Source: Stagnihabitans sp039932095
GTDB lineage: Bacteria; Pseudomonadota; Alphaproteobacteria; Rhodobacterales; Rhodobacteraceae
NCBI GenBank assembly: GCA_039932095.1
Contig: JBDTQR010000203.1
Coordinates: 1-7,741 of the forward strand
DNA: 7,741 bases
Reading direction: 5' to 3'
Shown here: one piece after another, positions 1-4,937 of the stretch
Position numbering within the stretch: position 1 is the stretch's first letter
Layout: each line of letters opens with the position of its first letter
The notes under the pieces: generated by a model
What the model was told of the DNA's origin: nothing
Seen by the model: only the letters and a program-made list of their open reading frames with translations
The model's database searches: none
Translations under genes and position numbers: made by a program

Positions 1-755
1 GCGCGGACATCGGCCTGGGCGTTGAAGCCGAAGGTGACGATGCGGCGGTCGGTGACGCGGCCGACGAGGGACTGAACCTCGGGATGATCGGTGCAGCAGA
101 CGGCGAGGCCGTAGAACGGGATGTTCGACACGAAATCGTAGAAGCCCTGGCGCAGGGCGTCGAAGCTGCCCCAATGTTCCATATGCTCGGGGTCGATGTT
201 GGTGACGATGGCGATGGTCGCGGGCAGGCGGTTGAAGGAGCCGTCGGATTCGTCGGCCTCTACCACCATCCACTCCCCTGCCCCGGCGCGGGCGTTGGAG
301 CCGTAGGCGTGGATGACGCCGCCATTGATGACGGTGGGGTCAAAGCCGCCCTTGTCGAGCAGGGTTGCGACCATGGTCGTTGTCGTGGTCTTGCCATGGG
401 TGCCGGCGATGGCGACGTTGGAGCGCATCCGCATCAGTTCGGCCAGCATTTCGGCGCGGCGCACCACCGGGAGTTTGCGGCGGCGCGCCTCTTCCAGTTC
501 AGGATTGCCCTTCTTGATCGCCGACGACACCACGATCACGGCGGCGTCGCCGATGTTGTCGGCGTTCTGACCCTCGAAGAAGGTGGCCCCCAGTGTTACC
601 AGACGGTCGGTGATTTTCGAGGCTTTGCTGTCAGAGCCCTGCACGGTGTAGCCCAAGGTGATCAGCACCTCGGCGATGCCAGACATGCCGATGCCGCCGA
701 TGCCGACAAAGTGGATCGGGCCCAGTTCCATTGGCAGTTTGGTCGCTGAATTCAT
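1..755 (-). CDS. murC: UDP-N-acetylmuramate--L-alanine ligase, N-terminal 251 residues (3' end off window)
   Basis: MurC is the cytoplasmic Mur ligase that uses ATP to join L-alanine to UDP-MurNAc, the first step of building the peptidoglycan stem peptide. Reading from ATG at 755-753 gives 251 residues running off the left edge; family members are about 460-480 residues, so roughly the second half is missing. Visible landmarks: the glycine-rich UDP-binding loop GIGGIGMSGIAE (residues about 18-29), the ATP P-loop GTHGKTTTT (118-126), the acidic block EADESDGSF (166-174) and TNIDPEHMEHWG (185-196), all in family order. The start is supported by AGGAAAG 8 bases upstream and lies 3 bases after the murG stop, so it is cotranscribed and probably translationally coupled. 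The sequence closely resembles Rhodobacterales MurC. The frame has no internal stop; identification is very secure. Confidence 0.97.
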   Translation of the reverse strand, partial: MNSATKLPMELGPIHFVGIGGIGMSGIAEVLITLGYTVQGSDSKASKITDRLVTLGATFFEGQNADNIGDAAVIVVSSAIKKGNPELEEARRRKLPVVRRAEMLAELMRMRSNVAIAGTHGKTTTTTMVATLLDKGGFDPTVINGGVIHAYGSNARAGAGEWMVVEADESDGSFNRLPATIAIVTNIDPEHMEHWGSFDALRQGFYDFVSNIPFYGLAVCCTDHPEVQSLVGRVTDRRIVTFGFNAQADVR

Positions 756-758
756 TGG

Positions 759-1844
759 TTATTCTTTCCTGAGGGACTCGACCAGCGAGACCAGACGGAG
801 GGTTGCATCGGGGCGGCCATGGGCCAGGGCGGCGGCGGCCATCAGTTCGGCTTTGGCCGGAGCCGCGAGAATGGCGGTGATTTGCGCGGCAAGGCTGGCG
901 GTGTCAAGTCCGAGTTCCGGCAGCATGACGGCGGCCTCGGCGTCAACCAGACCCCGTGCGTTGGCGGTCTGGTGGTCGCCGGTGGCAGCGGCGTAGGGGA
1001 TCAGGATGGCAGGGCGGCCGATCACCGAAATGTCGGCAATCGAGGAGGCGCCGGAGCGCGAGATGACCAGCTGCGCCTCGGACAGCCGGCGGGGAATGTC
1101 GGAGAAAAAGGGCTCAACCTCGGCGCTGATGCCGCCGGCGGCATAGGCGGCGACGACGCGGGATTGATCTTCCGTGCGGGCCTGATGGGCGACGCGGATG
1201 CGGGCGCGCAGGTCGGGGTCAAGGGCGGCGATGGCTGCGGGGACGAGGTCGGACAATACACGTGCGCCCTGGCTGCCGCCGATGACCAGCACGCTCATCG
1301 GATAGTCGCCGGGGGGGATGTAGCCGGCGCCAGCTCGGTCAAGAATGGATTGGCGCACCGGATTGCCGGTGGGATCGCCGGTGACGCCTTCGGGCAAGGC
1401 CGTGGGCCAGGTGCCGCAGGCGACCTTGTTGACCCGGGGCGCGAACAGTTGGTTGACCCGGCCAAGCACGCCATTTTGTTCATGAATCATCCGTGGCACG
1501 CCAAGGGCGACGGCGGCCGAAAGCGCCGGGATGGTGGGATAGCCGCCGAAGCCCACAACGACGGCAGGCTTGTCGCGCCAGAATTTGACCAGGGCCGCGA
1601 TGACGCCACCGATGATGCGAAAGGGCACGACGGCCTTGGCGAGCGGGCCACCACGGGCGAAAGTCGCGGACGACACCTGCGCGACTTCGACCTCTTTGGG
1701 AAAGCCGCCGGCATAGCGTGCGCCACGGGCGTCGGTGGACAGGCGGACGCGCCAGCCCTTGGCCACCATTGCCTCGGCTAACGCCTGGGCGGGAAACATG
1801 TGCCCACCGGTGCCGCCAGCCGCGATCAGGAGCAAGGGCGCCAT
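759..1844 (-). CDS. murG: UDP-GlcNAc:lipid I N-acetylglucosaminyltransferase MurG
   Basis: MurG is the peripheral inner-membrane GT-B glycosyltransferase that transfers GlcNAc from UDP-GlcNAc to lipid I, giving lipid II on the cytoplasmic face. From ATG at 1844 the protein has 361 residues, the usual family length. Motifs, in order: GGTGGH (residues 10-15), GFGGYP (98-103), HEQNGVLGRVN (from 121), TGNPVR (159-164), the nucleotide-sugar loop GGSQGA (189-194), RSGASSIADI (263-272) and DHQTANA (290-296). These cover both Rossmann lobes. An in-frame TTG one codon earlier (1847-1845) could also start translation and would add one Met. ATG is preferred because it gives MAPLLLIAAGGTGGH, as in relatives. 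It shares base 1844 with the ftsW stop and precedes murC by 3 bases, so it is the middle gene of one operon. Secure identification. Confidence 0.97.
   Translation of the reverse strand: MAPLLLIAAGGTGGHMFPAQALAEAMVAKGWRVRLSTDARGARYAGGFPKEVEVAQVSSATFARGGPLAKAVVPFRIIGGVIAALVKFWRDKPAVVVGFGGYPTIPALSAAVALGVPRMIHEQNGVLGRVNQLFAPRVNKVACGTWPTALPEGVTGDPTGNPVRQSILDRAGAGYIPPGDYPMSVLVIGGSQGARVLSDLVPAAIAALDPDLRARIRVAHQARTEDQSRVVAAYAAGGISAEVEPFFSDIPRRLSEAQLVISRSGASSIADISVIGRPAILIPYAAATGDHQTANARGLVDAEAAVMLPELGLDTASLAAQITAILAAPAKAELMAAAALAHGRPDATLRLVSLVESLRKE
764..770 (-). promoter_or_regulatory. Ribosome binding site of murC
   Basis: AGGAAAG on the minus strand sits 8 bases before the murC ATG (755-753), inside the last codons of murG. 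It supports the chosen murC start and shows that murC is translated from the same message as murG. Confidence 0.7.
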
Positions 1845-3007
1845 CAATGGGTCCGTTTGAAGATGTCGGCAAACTCACCCTGCGGCCGGCTGCGGGTCAG
1901 GGCGAGCAGCATGCCGACGGTGATGCCAGCCGCGATGACTGACGAGCCGCCATAGCTGACAAAGGGCAGCGTCATGCCCTTGGACGGCAACAGGCGGACG
2001 GCGACGCCGATATTGATCATCGCTTGCACGCCGAAAATGCAGGCGAGGCCAGTGCCTGCGAGACGGACGAAGGGGTCACGTTCTTTCATCAGTCGGAACA
2101 GTGAGCGGACAACCACGGTGCAATAGAGCGCGATGATGACGAGGACGAGGATCAGGCCATATTCCTCGGCGGCGACGGCGATGATGAAGTCGGTATGGGC
2201 GTCAGGCAGCGTCCATTTGACCTGGCCCTGGCCGACGCCGACGCCGAAGAATCCGCCCTCCTGGATGGCGTTGGTGGCATAGCCGATCTGGCTGCGCGGG
2301 TCGACGTCGGCGTTCATGAAACCGTCGATCCGGCGGGCGAAGTGTTCGGAATGGCTGTAGGCAAAAGTGCCGCCCATGGTGATCAGCCCCATGACGCCGG
2401 CGATCAGCAACATCGGCGCACCAGCGACGAAATAGACCACCCCCCAGCCGAACAGCACCAGCATCGACTGGCCAAAGTCGGGCTGGGTGGCGAGAAAGCC
2501 GACCACGATCACCGTGACCACGAAGGAAATCATCTTGCCGGGCGGGCCGTTCAACTCGGCTGAGGCGGCCATCAGCCAGGCGGTGACGATGATGAAGCCG
2601 GGCTTCAGGAACTCGGACGGTTGCAGGGAAACGAAGCCGAAGGAGAACCAGCGCACCGCACCCTTGCCGAAATCGGTACCGAAGATCGGCAGCAGAGCGA
2701 GGGCGACGAAGGTAATGGCAAACCCGAGCACGCCGAGGCGGCGGATCATGTCGGGAGACATCATGGAAAAGCCGAACATCACGATCAGGGCGATGGTGCC
2801 AAAGAACGCCTCACGCTGGACATAGTAGAACGGAGCGAGGCCGTTGCGGCTGGCCAAGGGCACCGAGGCTGCGAGCCCCAGAAGCAAACCGATACCGAAC
2901 AAGCCGAGGATCGCTGTCAGCGACCATTTGTCGATGGTGCGCCACCAGCGTGGAAGTACCGGTTCGTGTGCCCGTGCGGGCATCGAACCATAGACCATTT
3001 CCGTCAT
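1844..3007 (-). CDS. ftsW: SEDS-family septal peptidoglycan polymerase FtsW
   Basis: FtsW is the multi-pass inner-membrane glycosyltransferase that polymerises lipid II into septal glycan strands with its partner class B PBP (FtsI). The 387-residue product has a cytoplasmic N-terminus of about 28 residues, then a run of hydrophobic segments typical of the ten-helix SEDS fold. Family blocks: GAVRWFSFG..SLQPSEFLK (about 116-135), QPDFGQS (175-181), PDAHTDFI (268-275; Asp273 lies where the essential SEDS aspartate is expected) and RLLPSKGMTLPFVSYGGSS (338-356). The ATG at 3007 is preceded by AGGCGG 7 bases away; a later ATG exists at codon 4, but MTEMVYG matches Rhodobacterales relatives. The next gene upstream diverges, so ftsW must have its own promoter or read-through from farther away; murD, often the preceding gene in dcw clusters, is not adjacent. 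The stop overlaps the murG start by one base. Confidence 0.97.
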   Translation of the reverse strand: MTEMVYGSMPARAHEPVLPRWWRTIDKWSLTAILGLFGIGLLLGLAASVPLASRNGLAPFYYVQREAFFGTIALIVMFGFSMMSPDMIRRLGVLGFAITFVALALLPIFGTDFGKGAVRWFSFGFVSLQPSEFLKPGFIIVTAWLMAASAELNGPPGKMISFVVTVIVVGFLATQPDFGQSMLVLFGWGVVYFVAGAPMLLIAGVMGLITMGGTFAYSHSEHFARRIDGFMNADVDPRSQIGYATNAIQEGGFFGVGVGQGQVKWTLPDAHTDFIIAVAAEEYGLILVLVIIALYCTVVVRSLFRLMKERDPFVRLAGTGLACIFGVQAMINIGVAVRLLPSKGMTLPFVSYGGSSVIAAGITVGMLLALTRSRPQGEFADIFKRTH

Positions 3008-3014
3008 GAAACGT

Positions 3015-3020
3015 CCGCCT
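3015..3020 (-). promoter_or_regulatory. Ribosome binding site of ftsW
   Basis: AGGCGG on the minus strand lies 7 bases before the ftsW ATG at 3007-3005. It favours this start over the ATG three codons downstream. Confidence 0.6.
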
Positions 3021-3043
3021 GTCTTGCCTATACTGCCGATATG

Positions 3044-3060
3044 TCCGGGTTTGCCCCGGA
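3044..3060. repeat. Short inverted repeat (6-bp stem, 5-base loop) upstream of ftsW
   Basis: TCCGGG (3044-3049) and CCCGGA (3055-3060) flank the loop TTTGC. It lies about 37 bases upstream of the ftsW start. No T run follows on either strand, so it is not a standard intrinsic terminator. It could be an operator or a 5' leader hairpin. The base pairing is plain in the sequence; any function is a guess. Confidence 0.45.
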
Positions 3061-3202
3061 TCTGAGACGAAGATTAGCGAAAAAACCGGGGCGTGGCCAG
3101 CGGGAAAGACGGGCTGAAGATGAATTGACGGCCAACTTGGGTGGCCCGGACACAGCGGCGGGTTTTCAGCGCAAACTGTATCCCCCCTTGCGGCGACGCG
3201 GG

Positions 3203-3234
3203 CTTTGTAATTAACCAGCACAACACTTTGCAAA
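3203..3234 (+). promoter_or_regulatory. AT-rich possible promoter/operator before the MFS gene
   Basis: This is the most AT-rich part of the intergenic region. It holds TGTAAT (3206-3211), five of six matches to a -10 box but with no good -35 at the right distance. It also has two near-identical words, CTTTGTAA (3203-3210) and CTTTGCAA (3226-3233), whose starts are 23 bases apart. The second contains the perfect palindrome TTTGCAAA (3227-3234), ending 10 bases before the transporter ATG. Promoter or repressor-binding roles are possible but unproven. Confidence 0.25.
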
Positions 3235-3244
3235 CGGGTCATTC

Positions 3245-4426
3245 ATGGGTTTTGGTCTTTCGTTGTCACCGTCCCGCCAGGTCTTTGCCGGCTTTGCGAT
3301 CTACTCGTTTTCAATGGGCAATATCTTTCCGCGGATCGGAGATGTGCAAACCCAGATGGGGGTGACCACAGGGTCGTTGGGGCTTGGCCTGATCGGGGCG
3401 CCGGTCGGCACGCTTATCGCGCTGACCTTTGCGACGCCGTGGATCGAAAAGCTGGGGTTTCGCCGGGCGCTGATGCTGACGATACCGTTGGTGTCGTTGT
3501 TCTATGCGATTGCCGTACATGCACCGACCCCGGCGATGTTGTTCCTGTTGTTGGTCCCGGTCGGGCTGGTGGTGGGCTGTGTCGAGATCATTCTGAACAC
3601 CGAGGCAGACCGCACCGAATACCGGGTCGGCTATCGGATCATGAACCGGAGCCATGCGTTCTGGAGCATCGGGTTCTTTTCGGCCGGGCTGGTGGGGGCG
3701 CAGGTTGCGGCCTGGGGGGTCAGCCCGCAGTTGCATCTGGCGCTGATCGTGCCGTTGTCGGCGATTTCGGTGGCGCTGTGTCTGGGGTCTTATGAGCCGT
3801 CACCGCCAAGGCCGGGGGTGTCGTCCGCAACCACGCCGCATTTCTCGCGGCCGACGGCGGCGATCTTGCTGCTGGTCGTGGTAACCATTCCGGCGATGTT
3901 GCTGGAGGGGGCGAGCATGGACTGGTCGGCGATCTACATGCGCGACACTTTTGCGGCGGGGCCTTTCGTGGCGGGGATTTCGGTGGCGTGTTTTGCCGCG
4001 GCCCAAGCCACGGCGCGCTTCTTTGCCGATGGGTTCGTCGACCGGCATTCGCCGGCCCATGTGGCGCGGGTGCTGTTCGTGATCCTGCTGGCGGGCTGTC
4101 TGCTGGTGACGTTTTCGCCGCTGCCCCATCTGTCGCTGCTGGGGTTTGCGATGATGGGCATGGGAACCTCGGCAATCTTTCCGTTGGCGATGTCGGCGGC
4201 GGCGCAGCGGCAGGACCGCTCGGCCGCGATCAATATCGCCGCTCTGGCGCAGTCGTCGTTCCTGCTGTTCCTGCTTGGCCCGCCGCTGTTGGGCTTTGTG
4301 GCGCAGGCCTTCGGCATCCGCACCTCGTTCGGCATCGGCCTGCCGTTGATCGTGCTGAGTCTGCTGGTGGTGGGCGCCTTGGGAACAATGCGGCGCCCGG
4401 CCGAGGCCGTGGTTCATCCCGGGTGA
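3245..4426 (+). CDS. Major facilitator superfamily transporter, YbjJ-like
   Basis: A 393-residue inner-membrane protein with about twelve hydrophobic segments in two six-helix halves, joined by a Pro/Ser/Thr-rich cytoplasmic linker (about 183-203). MFS marks: a degenerate motif A after helix 2 (PWIEKLGFRRAL, 65-76) and a second motif-A-like loop after helix 8 (ADGFVDRHSP, 261-270). EGASMDWSAIYMRD (221-234) in helix 7 resembles the E-G-x-x-x-D-W-S block that I recall from the E. coli YbjJ-type group. GMGTSAIFPLAMS (305-317) suits helix 10. The substrate cannot be read from the sequence. ATG 3245 is chosen because helix 1 begins near residue 11 and the next in-frame ATG (codon 24) would cut it; the ribosome site is weak. 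The gene diverges from ftsW and converges with the repeat-protein gene, ending 46 bases from that gene's stop, so it is probably a single-gene transcription unit. Confidence 0.9.
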   Translation: MGFGLSLSPSRQVFAGFAIYSFSMGNIFPRIGDVQTQMGVTTGSLGLGLIGAPVGTLIALTFATPWIEKLGFRRALMLTIPLVSLFYAIAVHAPTPAMLFLLLVPVGLVVGCVEIILNTEADRTEYRVGYRIMNRSHAFWSIGFFSAGLVGAQVAAWGVSPQLHLALIVPLSAISVALCLGSYEPSPPRPGVSSATTPHFSRPTAAILLLVVVTIPAMLLEGASMDWSAIYMRDTFAAGPFVAGISVACFAAAQATARFFADGFVDRHSPAHVARVLFVILLAGCLLVTFSPLPHLSLLGFAMMGMGTSAIFPLAMSAAAQRQDRSAAINIAALAQSSFLLFLLGPPLLGFVAQAFGIRTSFGIGLPLIVLSLLVVGALGTMRRPAEAVVHPG

Positions 4427-4472
4427 CCCGAGACCGTCTGATTGCGGCGGCGGCGTAGCCCCCGGGCGCAGT
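4427..4472. other. Convergent gap between MFS and repeat-protein genes
   Basis: This 46-base spacer lies between two converging stop codons, where a bidirectional terminator would be expected. Only a weak 4-bp pairing (CGGG/CCCG around the MFS stop, 4420-4430) is visible, and there is no T or A run. No credible intrinsic terminator was found, so transcripts may overlap or end by Rho. Confidence 0.4.
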
Positions 4473-4937
4473 CTACAGGAACATTGCCGAGATCTGGTCG
4501 CTGGTCATCACATTGATCTGGGTTGAGGTGAAGGCATTGGTCTGACTGTTGGTCAGCGCCACGATGTCGGCGGTTTCCAGCGCGGTGATCTGCAACGTGG
4601 TCAGCGCAGCGATCTGTGCCGTGGTCAGCCCGACCATCTGCGCCGTGGTCAGCGCGATGATCGCGTCGGTCGACAATGAGGTGATCTGTGCGGTGCTGAA
4701 CTGGCCGATCTGGCTGGTGGTCAGCGCCGGGACCTGATCGCTGGTCAGGGCACCGGACTGCGCCGAGGTCAGGGCATGCAGCTGCGCCGCGGTCAGGCCC
4801 TTGATCGCCGTGGTGCTGAGGGCGGCAAAATCCTCAAGCTCCATCTTCGAGATCACGGCGGTCGACAACGCGCCGACCTGCGACGCGCTGAGCGCCTGGG
4901 CCTGGGCGGTGGTCAGCGCGATGACGTCATTGCTGCT
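4473..4937 (-). repeat. Terminal cassette: A6 plus divergent 9-octad C-terminus
   Basis: A6 (octads 117-126, 4698-4937) is a normal A module: TTAQAQAL second, ELEDFAAL fifth, STTAIKGL sixth. The last nine octads (127-135, 4482-4697) depart from the C pattern: no closing SLxG octad, an extra Glu octad ETADIVAL near the end, and Asn-containing TNSQTNAF and TSTQINVM. Phe-Leu and the stop follow at once. Confidence 0.7.

Larger units (their letters stand above)
3008..3244. other. Divergent intergenic region between ftsW and the MFS gene
   Basis: These 237 bases separate the divergent ftsW and transporter starts, so promoters for both are expected here. No convincing sigma-70 -35/-10 pair was found on either strand. 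For ftsW, TATAGG (minus strand, 3032-3027) is the closest -10-like hexamer but has no good -35. The region contains a short hairpin (3044-3060), a wider inverted repeat GCCCCGG/CCGGGGC (3053-3059 and 3086-3092), an A run at 3080-3085, and an AT-rich end near the transporter start. Open frames crossing it lack a ribosome site and are overlaps of ftsW or the transporter. No small gene is supported. Confidence 0.6.

Noticed and set aside
84..749. 221-codon plus-strand frame over murC
   Set aside because: It is antisense to murC, which carries all the ligase motifs; the product is Gly/Asp/His-rich without family features.
819..1781. 320-codon plus-strand frame over murG
   Set aside because: It is an antisense shadow of murG in GC-rich DNA, with no recognisable domain.
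3044..3060. Intrinsic terminator between ftsW and the MFS gene
   Set aside because: The hairpin has no following T run on either strand, and the genes diverge here, so a terminator is not expected.
2811..3242. 143-codon minus-strand frame crossing the ftsW start and the intergenic region
   Set aside because: It overlaps the first 190-odd bases of ftsW in another frame; no ribosome site and no family features.
3800..4417. 205-codon minus-strand frame over the MFS gene
   Set aside because: It is antisense to a clear membrane transporter; the Arg/Gln/His-rich product is typical of such shadows.
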